A DNA stretch of 64,000 nucleotides from Sphingopyxis terrae subsp. terrae NBRC 15098 (GCF_001610975.1 NZ_CP013342.1:2923001-2987000); one strand, 5' to 3'; shown: positions 52,972-63,994, counted from the stretch's first letter. The notes: a model not told the origin generated them from the letters alone. A program made the numbers and translations.

Positions 52972-53065
52972 GCTCTTCGTTTTTCCTCCGGTCATAGCCA
53001 AGACTACGGCTTGACCGCCCGCAATTGCCCGCACACCCTGCGCGTCGCAGCAGGGGAGGATGGGC

Positions 53066-54112
53066 ATGAGATATCTTGTTCCGGCCGGACTGGGCATGGC
53101 GGTCTTGCTCGTAATGGGGGCGGTGCAGACCTCGACGGCGTATGAGATCAAACCGAAACAGCCCAATCATGAGCGGCTGACCGCGCTGGCCGAGCGGTGC
53201 CTTGCTGCCGCCGCCGGTGCCTTGCCCAGCCATTGCCCGCTGCCCCGCACCGCGGCCGAGTTTGCGGCGACCGACATTGGCGGGTCGGTCTACGCCAATG
53301 CCGTCCGCTGGCCGGACGATCCGACGCGCCAGATCAGTGCGACGGGCCTGGGCAAGATTGCGGTCAATCTTGGCGCCGAACGCTGCAAGAGGCATGTCGG
53401 GCCGGGCAAGCCCTTTGGCGGCCTGATGTGCAACAGCCATTATGGCGCGCTGCAATTCCTGCACGCCATGCGCCCGACGGCGGGCGAGGCGCCATCCGAA
53501 ACCCGCGCCAAGATCCTCGGCTGGACGCGCGCGGCCTTTGCCATCGCAACAGGGCAGGGCGTTGATGCGACGACGGGATATTGCACCTATTTCCGAAGCC
53601 AATCTCCCGCACTTGCCGAAGCTTTTGCGCCGCCCGGCTTTCCCTATTGCGACGACCGGACCGAAGGCGGGAAAAGCTATAAGGCGTGGCGCGTGCATAC
53701 GCTGTTCACGCTCGAATGCCGCAATCCCTTCGCGTCGACCAAATGCAGCGAATTGACCGGCGATGTCGCAGCCGATCTGGCACGCAAGCGCGCGGCCGGG
53801 GCTTTGCTGCATCTGATCCAGGACAGTTTCTCGCAAAGCCATACGGCGCGGGGCGGCGTTTTTCCCGCCGGCCCCTACAGCGCCCGCGTCGTGTGCCTGC
53901 CGGTGCGCGAATATTATGATTATGCCCAGAATAGCGGCGTCCATCCGGCGGCCGACAAGGCGCCGACCTTCGACCTTGCCGGCTGCGCCGACGGGCCGGT
54001 GGCCGATCCGATCACCGCGTCGGCGCAGATGCTCTGGTTGATCGAGCAGCGCGCGAATCCCGATGCGGCGGTCAAGCTGATGGCGGAGGCGGTTCTGGGC
54101 GCGGCGACCTGA
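53066..54112 (+). CDS. Exported protein, possible zinc phospholipase C/P1-nuclease-like fold
   Basis: The 348-residue protein has a signal peptide (LVPAGLGMAVLLVMGAVQTSTA) and at least nine cysteines in the mature part, which suggests disulfides. The motif HLIQDSFSQSHT (His249, Asp253, His259) recalls the HxxxD...H metal site of zinc phospholipase C and S1/P1 nucleases; FLHAM and HTLFTLE are other candidate His sites. The family call is tentative. ATG at 53066 has GGGGAGG six bases upstream; ATG at 53060 is too close to it. Confidence 0.6.
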   Translation: MRYLVPAGLGMAVLLVMGAVQTSTAYEIKPKQPNHERLTALAERCLAAAAGALPSHCPLPRTAAEFAATDIGGSVYANAVRWPDDPTRQISATGLGKIAVNLGAERCKRHVGPGKPFGGLMCNSHYGALQFLHAMRPTAGEAPSETRAKILGWTRAAFAIATGQGVDATTGYCTYFRSQSPALAEAFAPPGFPYCDDRTEGGKSYKAWRVHTLFTLECRNPFASTKCSELTGDVAADLARKRAAGALLHLIQDSFSQSHTARGGVFPAGPYSARVVCLPVREYYDYAQNSGVHPAADKAPTFDLAGCADGPVADPITASAQMLWLIEQRANPDAAVKLMAEAVLGAAT

Positions 54113-54171
54113 CGCGCGGCGGCGCGCGCATACCCTTCGACAATCGGCGCGGCGCATCCTAAAGACCGGCT

Positions 54172-55905
54172 ATGGACGATTCCGCCGACGACACTCCGAT
54201 GCTGGGCATGGACTTGCCAGAGGCGCCGCCCGCGTCCGCCTCGAACGGGCCATACCGCGTCCTTGCCCGCAAATATCGGCCGCAGACCTTTGCCGAACTG
54301 ATCGGGCAGGATGCGATGGTGCGCACGCTCGGCAATGCGATCGCGCGCGATCGGCTGGCGCATGCGTTCCTGATGACCGGGGTGCGCGGGGTCGGCAAGA
54401 CGTCGACCGCGCGGCTGATCGCCAAGGCACTCAACTGCATCGGCCCCGACGGGCAGGGTGGGCCGACGATCGACCCGTGCGGGGTGTGCGAGCCGTGCCG
54501 CGCGATCACCGAAGGGCGTCATATCGACGTGATCGAGATGGACGCGGCGTCGAACACCGGCGTCGACGACGTCCGCGAGATTATCGAGGCGGTGCGCTAT
54601 GCCGCGGTGTCGGCGCGCTACAAGATCTATATCATCGACGAAGTGCATATGTTGTCGCGTAACGCGTTCAACGCACTTCTGAAAACGCTCGAAGAGCCGC
54701 CGCCGCACGTCAAATTCCTCTTCGCGACGACCGAGGTGAACAAGGTGCCGGTGACGGTGCTGTCGCGCTGTCAGCGGTTCGATCTGCGGCGCATTACCCC
54801 CGACATGCTGTTCGCGCATTTCAGTTCGATCCTGCAGAAAGAGGGCGTCGAGGCCGAGGCGCCCGCCATCTGGCTGATCGCCAATGCCGCCGAAGGATCG
54901 GTGCGCGACGGGCTTTCGATCCTCGACCAGGCGATTGCCCACGCCGATCTGGAAGCCGATGGCGCGGGCGGCGGGCGGATTTCGGCCGACCAGGTCCGCA
55001 CGATGCTGGGCCTGTCGGACCGCACGGCGATTGCGCAGTTGATGGCGACCGTGCTTGGCGGCGATGCGGGTGCCGCGATCGACCTTGCGCGCGCGCAATA
55101 TGCGCTTGGGATCGAGCCGGTCGCGATGGTGCGTGGGTTGATGGACCTGACGCATGCGGTGACGCTGGCCAAGGTGGCGCGCCACGACGATCCGGCGCTG
55201 GCCGCCGCCGACCGCGAACGCATCGGCGATTGGGCGCAGAAGCTGGGCTTCGCACCGCTCAACCGGCTGTGGCAATTGCTGCTCAAGGGGCATGACGAGG
55301 TGCTGCGCGCGAACAATCCGCTCGAGCATCTGGAAATGCTGTTGCTGCGCGTGATCTATGCAGCGTCGCTGCCCGATCCGGGCGAACTGGCGAAGCTGCT
55401 CGAATCGGGCGGCGTTCCGGCGATGCCGCTTGCGGCGCCGCAGCCTGAGCCCGGCGGCGATACGCCCGGCGCGCCGGTTGCGGCCGCCACGCCGCCGGCG
55501 ACGGTCGAGGCGGTGGAAGCACCGCCCCCTGCGGCGCTGACCATCGCGCAGATTCACCAGCTGCTGGAATCGACGGGCAATCATCGGCTTGCGGTCGACG
55601 TCTATGACCATATGCGGCTGATCGCGCTCGAACCGGGGACGCTGACGTTCGCGCCCGTGCCGGCGCTCGGCGAAGGCTTTGCCCGCGATCTGGCCGACGC
55701 GCTGCTCGCGGCGACGGGCAATCGCTGGTCGGTGCGCGCGGGCGAGGGTGAAGGCCGGCCCAGCCTGGCGCAAATGCGCGCCGCGAAACTGGCCGACAAT
55801 GATGCGCGAATCCGCGAACTGCCCGTGGTAAAGGCCGTTTTGGCGGCATTTCCCGACGCAAGACTTGTCGAGGATGGCGACAATCGCCATAAGTCCGCCC
55901 CATGA
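54172..55905 (+). CDS. dnaX: DNA polymerase III subunit tau (gamma/tau)
   Basis: DnaX is the clamp-loader ATPase subunit that also ties the polymerase cores and DnaB together. The 577-residue protein has RKYRPQTFAELIGQDAMVRTL, Walker A (GVRGVGKTSTARL), a zinc site with CGVCEPCRAI, the sensor LLKTLEEPPPHVKFLFATTE and a C-terminal tau region after a Pro/Ala linker (about 420-450). No run of A bases suitable for programmed frameshifting was seen, so a short gamma form is not evident. ybaB follows with a 4-bp overlap. Confidence 0.96.
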   Translation: MDDSADDTPMLGMDLPEAPPASASNGPYRVLARKYRPQTFAELIGQDAMVRTLGNAIARDRLAHAFLMTGVRGVGKTSTARLIAKALNCIGPDGQGGPTIDPCGVCEPCRAITEGRHIDVIEMDAASNTGVDDVREIIEAVRYAAVSARYKIYIIDEVHMLSRNAFNALLKTLEEPPPHVKFLFATTEVNKVPVTVLSRCQRFDLRRITPDMLFAHFSSILQKEGVEAEAPAIWLIANAAEGSVRDGLSILDQAIAHADLEADGAGGGRISADQVRTMLGLSDRTAIAQLMATVLGGDAGAAIDLARAQYALGIEPVAMVRGLMDLTHAVTLAKVARHDDPALAAADRERIGDWAQKLGFAPLNRLWQLLLKGHDEVLRANNPLEHLEMLLLRVIYAASLPDPGELAKLLESGGVPAMPLAAPQPEPGGDTPGAPVAAATPPATVEAVEAPPPAALTIAQIHQLLESTGNHRLAVDVYDHMRLIALEPGTLTFAPVPALGEGFARDLADALLAATGNRWSVRAGEGEGRPSLAQMRAAKLADNDARIRELPVVKAVLAAFPDARLVEDGDNRHKSAP

Positions 55906-56237
55906 AATCGATCGAAGAAATGATGAAGGCGGCGCAGGAAGCGGCTGCCACGGTGCAGGCCCAGATGCAGGAGGCGCAGGCGAAGCTCGACAATGTCGAG
56001 GTCGAGGGCGTTTCGGGCGGCGGCCTGGTCAGGATTACCGCGACCGCCAAGGGCCGGATCAAGGCGATCGCGATTGACGACAGCCTGATGGTTCCTAGCG
56101 AAAAGCAGATGCTCGAAGACCTGCTTGCCGCTGCGTTCAATGACGCGCGCGAAAAGGCCGATCAGGCGAGCAACGAGGAAATGGGCAAGATGACCAGCGG
56201 CCTGCCGCTGCCGCCCGGGTTCAAGCTGCCGTTTTGA
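55902..56237 (+). CDS. YbaB/EbfC family nucleoid-associated protein
   Basis: The 111-residue protein (MKSIEEMMKAAQEAAATVQAQMQEAQAKLDNVEVEG...) is the small DNA-binding YbaB/EbfC protein that often follows dnaX. GGGLVRITATAKGRIKAIAID and ANEEMGKMTSGLPLPPGFKLPF-like end (SNEEMGKMTSGLPLPPGFKLPF region) are family typical. It overlaps dnaX by ATGA. recR, which usually comes next, is not here; a dispersed repeat follows instead. Confidence 0.94.
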   Translation: MKSIEEMMKAAQEAAATVQAQMQEAQAKLDNVEVEGVSGGGLVRITATAKGRIKAIAIDDSLMVPSEKQMLEDLLAAAFNDAREKADQASNEEMGKMTSGLPLPPGFKLPF

Positions 56238-56245
56238 CGAATTGA

Positions 56246-56379
56246 TCCTCCCTGTGGCGGAGCCATGGGGAAGGGGGACCACCGCCTCAGGCGGTGGTGA
56301 GGGGCGACGACATTGCGTCATTGGCCCCTCCGTCAGCCCTTCGGGCTGCCACCTCCCCATGGCTTTGCCACAGGGAGGA
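56246..56379. repeat. Dispersed palindromic repeat B, copy 2
   Basis: About 134 bases with ends TCCTCCCTGT and ACAGGGAGGA, and strong similarity to the copy at 48368-48501, including GCCCCTCCGTCAGCCCTTC-like and CTGCCACCTCCCCATGGCTT stretches. A central hairpin (ACCGCCTCAGGCGGT) differs from copy 1. It fills the gap between ybaB and lon and may end the dnaX-ybaB transcript. Confidence 0.9.
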
Positions 56380-56491
56380 GAGATGCCCATTCACTGCACC
56401 GTCATTGAATGCGCGCCAAGTTACGCCATATTAGCGATAACCACCCTATTAAAAGGGCGGCGCGCGGTCTTGCGCCCGCTCAGGAGCCCTG

Positions 56492-58888
<2,397 letters not shown>

Positions 58889-58969
58889 CCGGACCGCCGA
58901 CGGGGCTTCCGCAAGAGCCTTTTCATCGCAAAATCGGCATTTTGGCCGGTTTCGCGCCGCTTTTTGCTT

Positions 58970-58998
58970 TGACAAGGCGGGGCGAAACATCGTTAGTG
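58970..58998 (+). promoter_or_regulatory. Possible promoter of the HU gene
   Basis: TTGACA at 58970-58975 is a perfect -35 element; 17 bases on is GTTAGT, a poor -10. It lies 62 bases before the HU start, in the lon-HU gap. HU is usually strongly expressed, which fits a dedicated promoter. Confidence 0.35.
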
Positions 58999-59059
58999 GC
59001 GCGCCATGGCTTCGGGCCATGAGAATCATTCAACAACCACACACAGGGGTTCCTTAGGC

Positions 59060-59332
59060 ATGAACAAACAAGACCTGATCGCCGCCGTCGCTGACTCGAG
59101 CGGCCTCACCAAGGGCGATGCGAGCAAGGCTGTCGAAGCTGTGTTCGATTCGATCACCGGCGCGCTGAAGAAGGGCGGCGAAGTCCGTCTCGTCGGCTTC
59201 GGCACCTTCGCGGTCAGCAAGCGCAAGGCGTCGACCGGCCGCAACCCGCGCACCGGCGAAACGATGACCATCGCGGCGTCGAACCAGCCGAAGTTCAAGG
59301 CCGGCAAGGCCCTCAAGGACGCCGTCAACTAA
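59060..59332 (+). CDS. hup: DNA-binding protein HU
   Basis: The 90-residue protein (MNKQDLIAAVADSSGLTKGDA...) is a histone-like HU protein that bends and compacts DNA. It has the dimerisation helices, GEVRLVGFGTFAVSKRKA, and the flexible arm RNPRTGETMTIAASNQPKFKAG. The position after lon is conserved in many proteobacteria (hupB in E. coli). A terminator follows within 30 bases. Confidence 0.97.
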   Translation: MNKQDLIAAVADSSGLTKGDASKAVEAVFDSITGALKKGGEVRLVGFGTFAVSKRKASTGRNPRTGETMTIAASNQPKFKAGKALKDAVN

Positions 59333-59361
59333 TCGCTGGCGCTTCTTGACGAAGAAACATC

Positions 59362-59398
59362 TCGGGCCGTGGCGCAAGCTGCGGCCCGATTTGCATTT
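59362..59398 (+). terminator. Terminator of the HU gene
   Basis: TCGGGCCG (59362-59369) pairs with CGGCCCGA (59382-59389), and TTTGCATTT follows. It lies 30 bases after the HU stop. Confidence 0.8.
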
Positions 59399-59494
59399 CG
59401 GGGGTGCCGAGTCGCAAATCGGCGTTGCAATCGCGGCGCGAGCGGTTATGGACGACCCGCTTTCGGACGCGGCGCAGCCGCTTCGGTCCGGGGC

Positions 59495-59569
59495 GGGCGC
59501 GTAGCTCAGCGGTAGAGCACACCCTTCACACGGGTGGGGTCACAGGTTCAATCCCTGTCGCGCCCACCA
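59495..59569 (+). tRNA. tRNA-Val (anticodon CAC)
   Basis: A 75-base cloverleaf with encoded CCA: acceptor GGGCGCG/CGCGCCC, D arm AGCTCAGCGGTAGAGC, anticodon stem CACCC/GGGTG around TTCACAC (anticodon CAC), and T arm CAGGTTCAATCCCTG. The anticodon reads valine codon GUG. Confidence 0.96.
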
Positions 59570-59666
59570 TGGCCCGGTGGCATGGTCGGTGGTTGTCGCA
59601 TTGCGACACATCGGCTGACGGGGCCATTCATCGCCTATTCAATGCATAGGGGCTAAATCTCCCGGC

Positions 59667-59981
59667 ATGATCCGCACCCTAACCCTCTCGATCGCCTCGG
59701 CGCTGCTGCTTGCTGCAGCCGGCCCGGCGGCTGCGCGCGGCGATCGCAACCGCGACCAGGACAATTTGCGCGAAGCGGCGGCACAGGGGCAGGTGATCCC
59801 GCTCAACCGCCTGATCGCCGATGTCCGTTCGCGCGCGCCCTACAGCAATATGACCTATCTCGGCGGCCCACAGTTCGATGCGCGCCAGATGGTCTATGCC
59901 CTCAAGTTCATGGACGGCAGCCAGGTGGTCATCGTCTATGTCGACGCGCGCACCGGTCGGATCGTCGGCCGCAGACCCTGA
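59667..59981 (+). CDS. PepSY-like exported small protein
   Basis: The 104-residue protein has a signal peptide (MIRTLTLSIASALLLAAAGPAAA) and one PepSY-like domain (QGQVIPLNRLIADVRSRAP...FDARQMVYALKFMDGSQVVIVYVDARTGRIVG). It is encoded 100 bases before a response regulator gene; small PepSY proteins at this position often act as periplasmic modulators of the kinase (FeuN-like). That role is inferred from context. Confidence 0.8.
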   Translation: MIRTLTLSIASALLLAAAGPAAARGDRNRDQDNLREAAAQGQVIPLNRLIADVRSRAPYSNMTYLGGPQFDARQMVYALKFMDGSQVVIVYVDARTGRIVGRRP

Positions 59982-60081
59982 CATTTTTCGCTGCAACGAC
60001 ATTTTGCGATGATCGTTGCGTCTTGGTAGAGAGGCGTTCGGCCCGCCCTGTCCGGTGGGTTCGCAGACGAAAGGTGCCTGA

Positions 60082-60747
60082 ATGCGGATTTTGATTGTCG
60101 AAGACGAACCCACGCTGGGTCCGCAGCTCAAGGCGACGCTGGAGGGGAACGGCTATGCTGTCGACCTTGCCACCGATGGCGAAGACGGGCACTTCCTGGG
60201 CTCGACCGAAGATTATGACGCCGCGATCCTCGACCTCGGCTTGCCCGAAGTCGACGGGCTGACCGTGCTTGATCGCTGGCGCCGCGAAAAGCGCAACTTT
60301 CCCGTTCTCGTGCTGACCGCCCGCGACAGCTGGTCGGACAAGGTGGCCGGGCTCGACGCGGGTGCCGACGATTATCTCGCCAAGCCGTTCCAGACCGAGG
60401 AATTGATCGCTCGTCTGCGCGCGCTGATCCGCCGCGCCTCGGGCAATGCGTCGAGCGAGTTGATCGCGGGCAAGGTGCGGCTCGATACGCGCTCGGGCCG
60501 CGTCACGCTCGATGGCGAGCCGGTCAAGCTGACCGCGCAGGAGTATAAGCTCCTGTCGTACCTGCTGCATCACAAAGGCAAGGTCGTGTCGCGCACCGAA
60601 CTGATCGAACATATCTATGATCAGGATTTCGATCGCGATTCGAACACGATCGAGGTGTTCGTCACCCGCATCCGCAAGAAGCTGGGTGCCGACATCATCA
60701 CGACGATCCGCGGCCTCGGATATCAGCTCGACGATCCGCAGGGCTGA
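60082..60747 (+). CDS. OmpR-family response regulator (PhoP/FeuP-like)
   Basis: The 221-residue protein has a receiver domain (VEDEPTLGPQL, phospho-acceptor Asp51 in AILDLGLPEVDGL, Thr in LTARD, Lys in LAKPF) and a winged-helix DNA-binding domain (LTAQEYKLLSYLLHHKGKVVSRTELIEHIYD, SNTIEVFVTRIRKKLG, IRGLGYQL). It precedes its kinase by two bases. The pair most resembles PhoPQ/FeuPQ. Confidence 0.93.
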   Translation: MRILIVEDEPTLGPQLKATLEGNGYAVDLATDGEDGHFLGSTEDYDAAILDLGLPEVDGLTVLDRWRREKRNFPVLVLTARDSWSDKVAGLDAGADDYLAKPFQTEELIARLRALIRRASGNASSELIAGKVRLDTRSGRVTLDGEPVKLTAQEYKLLSYLLHHKGKVVSRTELIEHIYDQDFDRDSNTIEVFVTRIRKKLGADIITTIRGLGYQLDDPQG

Positions 60748-60749
60748 TC

Positions 60750-62156
60750 ATGGCCGAGGCCGACGCCGCCTCGCCGATCGAGCCCGGCACCGGAACCCGC
60801 ACGGAGCCGGCTGCGCTGGCGAGCCTGACGACGGGTTCGCTCGCGCGGCGCATGATTGCGATCGCGGCGCTGTGGATTTCGGTGCTGCTGATCGGCGGCG
60901 GCTTCGCGCTCGACCGGGTGCTGACCGGCGCGATCACGCGCAACTTCGATTCGAGCCTCGAATATGTGCTGATCGCGATGATCCGCTCGTCGGAGATCGG
61001 CCCCGATGGCGAGGTGCGGCTGATCGAGCCGTTGGGTGACCAGCGCTTCCTCGAACCCTATAGCGGCCTTTATTGGCAGATCAGCGGCGGCGGGCAGGAG
61101 CCTTATCGCTCGCGCTCGCTGTGGGAACGGACACTCAAATCGCCCAAACCGCACGTTGATACCGGGCTTCATACCTATGACAGCACGCAGTTTCCCGACG
61201 AACAGCTGCGCATATTGGAGCGCAACGTCATCCTCCCGGGCAGCAAGACCAACTGGCGTTTCCAGATCGCACAGTCGCGTCAGGCACTCGACGAGCAAAT
61301 CCGCGCGGTGCGCGCGACGCTGATTCCCAGCCTGGGGCTGCTTGGCGTCGGGCTGATCGTCCTCGCCGCGCTGCAGACCTTTTACGGCCTCTGGCCGCTG
61401 CGCCACATCCGGCGCGCGATCGCGGCGATGCGCGGCGGTGAAAACCGCCGCGTCATCGCGCCGCTGCCGCTGGAGGTGCAGCCGATGGTCGAGGAATTGA
61501 ACGCGCTGCTCGCGCATAACGAAAAGCAGGCAGAGGAGGCGCGGCTGCACGCCGGCAATCTGGCGCATGCGCTCAAGACGCCGCTGACCGTGCTGCTCAA
61601 CAGCGCCGCGGGGTCGGACAGCGAACTCGCCGAAACGATCCGGCGCGAGGCGGCGACGATGCGGCGGCAGGTCGATCATCATTTGGCGCGCGCGCGGGCG
61701 GTCGGGCGCCGCGGGGCGGCGCAGGCGCGCGCCGTTGTCTGGGACAGCGTCGACAGCGTGCTGCGCGCGCTGACCCGCCTCCATCCCGACGTGCGTTTCG
61801 ACGAGGCGGGCGACAAGACGCTGGTGGCACGGGTCGAGCGGCAGGATCTGGACGAATTGATCGGAAACCTGCTCGAAAATGCGGCCAAATATGGCGGCGG
61901 GAGCGTTTTCGTGACCGTGCAGCGCGCGGGCGGCATGGCCGAGATACTGATCGAGGACGACGGCCCCGGCATTTCGCCCGCCGACCGTCAGCGTATCTTC
62001 GACCGCGGCGTCCGGCTCGACAGCGGCAAGCCGGGGACGGGGCTTGGCCTCGCCATCGTCCGCGACGTTGCTGAAATCTATGGCGGCAGCGTCGCGCTCG
62101 AAGAGAGCGAGGATCTTGGCGGGACGCTCGTACGGCTCAAACTGCCCGCCGGCTAG
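60750..62156 (+). CDS. Sensor histidine kinase (PhoQ/FeuQ-like)
   Basis: The 468-residue kinase has two membrane segments (about 33-55 and 190-212) flanking a periplasmic sensor region of about 135 residues, a HAMP-like linker (PLRHIRRAIAAMRGGENRRV), the H box NLAHALKTPLTVLL (His273), N box NLLENAAKYGGG, and G boxes DDGPGISP and [14 protein letters not shown]. The ALKTPL H box is typical of the PhoQ group. Signal not known; Mg, osmotic or envelope stress are plausible. Confidence 0.93.
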   Translation: MAEADAASPIEPGTGTRTEPAALASLTTGSLARRMIAIAALWISVLLIGGGFALDRVLTGAITRNFDSSLEYVLIAMIRSSEIGPDGEVRLIEPLGDQRFLEPYSGLYWQISGGGQEPYRSRSLWERTLKSPKPHVDTGLHTYDSTQFPDEQLRILERNVILPGSKTNWRFQIAQSRQALDEQIRAVRATLIPSLGLLGVGLIVLAALQTFYGLWPLRHIRRAIAAMRGGENRRVIAPLPLEVQPMVEELNALLAHNEKQAEEARLHAGNLAHALKTPLTVLLNSAAGSDSELAETIRREAATMRRQVDHHLARARAVGRRGAAQARAVVWDSVDSVLRALTRLHPDVRFDEAGDKTLVARVERQDLDELIGNLLENAAKYGGGSVFVTVQRAGGMAEILIEDDGPGISPADRQRIFDRGVRLDSGKPGTGLGLAIVRDVAEIYGGSVALEESEDLGGTLVRLKLPAG

Positions 62157-62174
62157 GTGCGCCGCGCAAAAGAA

Positions 62175-62202
62175 AAGGCCCACCGGCGGACCGGCGGACC
62201 TT
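62175..62202. terminator. Imperfect hairpin between convergent kinase and pspC genes
   Basis: AAGGCCCACCGG and CCGGCGGACCTT pair at 10 of 12 positions with loop CGGA, preceded by AAAAGAAAA, which becomes a T run for the minus-strand gene. Confidence 0.5.
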
Positions 62203-62264
62203 CGATTGTGGAAATATGCGGGGCCGGTGCGACATGCCTGAAAGGCGGCCGGCCCGTGGCTGCG

Positions 62265-62444
62265 TTACGGCGCGAGGATCGCGACGGTCAGATAGACCAG
62301 CAGCGGCAGGCCGAAGCCCAGCAAAGTCAGTGCCACAAAGGCGACGCGCGTCCACAAGACGTCGAAGCCGAAGTGGTCCGCCATGCCGGCGCAGACGCCG
62401 AAGACCATGCCATCGCGACGATTCTTGCGAAAACCCTGTTTCAT
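62265..62444 (-). CDS. PspC domain membrane protein
   Basis: The 59-residue protein (MKQGFRKNRRDGMVFGVCAGMADHFGFDVLWTRVAFVALTLLGFGLPLLVYLTVAILAP) is a minimal PspC domain: a GVCAGMADHFG motif and one or two membrane helices. In E. coli, PspC helps sense inner-membrane stress and regulates PspA. No other psp gene is adjacent. A 42-residue micro-protein gene lies 61 bases upstream and is probably co-transcribed. Confidence 0.85.
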   Translation of the reverse strand: MKQGFRKNRRDGMVFGVCAGMADHFGFDVLWTRVAFVALTLLGFGLPLLVYLTVAILAP

Positions 62445-62505
62445 TTCTTTCCTTTCCGTCCCGGTCCCTCTGGGACCGGCGTTGTTCATGGGTGGGGGCG
62501 GCTGG

Positions 62506-62634
62506 TCAGATGACCAGCCGGCCGAGTTCCGCACCGTTCGGGCCAGCAGCGGCCAGGAACATGATCGAGCAGTAGAGCGTGGCAACCGCCGCGATGGCGT
62601 AGCTCTTGAGCGATTCGGTGTTGAAATGAGCCAT
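62506..62634 (-). CDS. Micro-protein upstream of pspC-like gene
   Basis: The 42-residue protein (MAHFNTESLKSYAIAAVATL..., then CSIMFLAAAGPNGAELGRLVI) has one membrane helix (about 11-30). The start has AAAGGA five bases upstream. Function unknown. The good ribosome binding site and coherent helix argue that it is translated. It precedes the pspC-like gene on the same strand. Confidence 0.65.
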   Translation of the reverse strand: MAHFNTESLKSYAIAAVATLYCSIMFLAAAGPNGAELGRLVI

Positions 62635-62884
62635 GATATAATCCTTTCGTTCCTCCCACCCGGACCATCCGGTGGATGCCACAAGTAATGCAGGAGGCGT
62701 GCCAATTTCATACATTGGCGGTTAACCGCGGTTTTTTCGACATTGAAACTATATTTCAGCGGGAAAAAATCAATGATGTGGTGAAAATTGCCTCAAATTG
62801 GAATTTTTTGCGTTTCACCTTTGCCGGACAGCGATGATGCGCGGGACTCGCATCGCACACAGGGCTGGGGTAGGCGCAACGCAG
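62635..62884. other. Non-coding divergent region before recF
   Basis: The 250-base region between the micro-protein gene and recF is AT-rich from about 62705 to 62815, with GGCGGTTAACCGC (62715-62727) and A/T runs. It probably holds promoters for both directions. No gene was supported; the recF frame is open upstream to 62798 but without family sequence. Confidence 0.55.
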
Positions 62885-63994
62885 ATGACGCTGATCCGCC
62901 TTTCGTTGACCGATTTCCGCAATCACGCGGGGGCCGATCTGGCCGCCGGGCCCGGCCTTGTCGCTCTTCACGGCGACAATGGCGCGGGCAAGACCAATAT
63001 ATTGGAGGCGATATCGCTGCTCGCGCCGGGGCGCGGGATTCGGCGCGCGGCGTTGCCCGATATGGTGCGCGACGGCGCCGCCGGCGGCTTCGCAGTGTTC
63101 GGCGAGGTGCAGGGTGATCCCGCGCTCGCCCCCGTGGCGCTTGGTACCGGGGTCGAACCCTCGGCGCCGGGGCGCCGGATCGTCCGGATCAACGGCAGCG
63201 CCGCGGCCGCGACGGCACTCGGCGACTGGCTCGCCATCCTCTGGCTCACTCCGGCAATGGACCGTTTGTTCATCGAAACGGCGGGCAATCGGCGGCGCTT
63301 CCTCGACCGCCTCGTCCTTGCCCTTGACCCGCGCCATGCCCAGCATGGCAATCGTTATGAAGCGGCGATGCGCGCGCGGGGAAAATTGCTCGCCGACCTT
63401 CCCGCCGCCGATCCGCAATGGCTGGCGAGCTTGGAGGCGCAGCTGGCCGAGCATGGTGCGGCGATCGATGCGGCGCGCCAGCGGACGCTCGCGGCACTGT
63501 CCGCCGAACTGGCGGAACAGCCCGAAGCGCCCTTCGCGCGTCCGCTACTCACCCTTGTCGATGCCGATGGCGCCCCGCGCGGCGCGGCGCACGACGCCGC
63601 GGCGCTGCGCGATCTGTTTGCGGCGCGGCGCCGGATCGATGCCGCCGCCGGGCGCGCGACGGCCGGCCCGCACCGCGACGATCTTGCCGCCGTCCACGCG
63701 GCGAGCGGCCGCGCCGCGGCGCGCTGCTCGACCGGCGAGCAAAAGGCGATGCTGCTCTCGCTCGTGCTTGCGCACAGCGATTGCGTGGCGCGCGACCGGG
63801 GACAGCGGCCGATATTGCTGCTCGACGAAGTCGCCGCGCATCTCGACCCGCTGCGCCGCGCCGCGCTTTACGCGCGCCTTGCCGGTCAGGGCGGGCAGGC
63901 GTGGCTCACCGGAACCGAGGCGGGGCTGTTCGTCGCGATGCCGGGTCAGGTGTCGCGCTTTCGGGTTGCGGGCGGGCGGATCGCGCCGGGCTAG
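62885..63994 (+). CDS. recF: DNA replication and repair protein RecF
   Basis: RecF loads RecA at single-strand gaps with RecO and RecR. The 369-residue SMC-like ATPase has [17 protein letters not shown], Walker A ([21 protein letters not shown]), the ABC signature region with [17 protein letters not shown], Walker B ([12 protein letters not shown]) and a complete C-terminus ([14 protein letters not shown]). ATG at 62885 sits at the family start. It is not next to dnaN or gyrB here. Confidence 0.96.
   Translation: MTLIRLSLTDFRNHAGADLAAGPGLVALHGDNGAGKTNILEAISLLAPGRGIRRAALPDMVRDGAAGGFAVFGEVQGDPALAPVALGTGVEPSAPGRRIVRINGSAAAATALGDWLAILWLTPAMDRLFIETAGNRRRFLDRLVLALDPRHAQHGNRYEAAMRARGKLLADLPAADPQWLASLEAQLAEHGAAIDAARQRTLAALSAELAEQPEAPFARPLLTLVDADGAPRGAAHDAAALRDLFAARRRIDAAAGRATAGPHRDDLAAVHAASGRAAARCSTGEQKAMLLSLVLAHSDCVARDRGQRPILLLDEVAAHLDPLRRAALYARLAGQGGQAWLTGTEAGLFVAMPGQVSRFRVAGGRIAPG

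Noticed and set aside
54172..55905. Programmed frameshift in dnaX giving a gamma subunit
   Set aside because: No A-rich slippery heptamer was found in the coding region.
59404..59649. Open frame of 81 codons that covers tRNA-Val
   Set aside because: It runs through the tRNA and has low-complexity Arg/Ser sequence.
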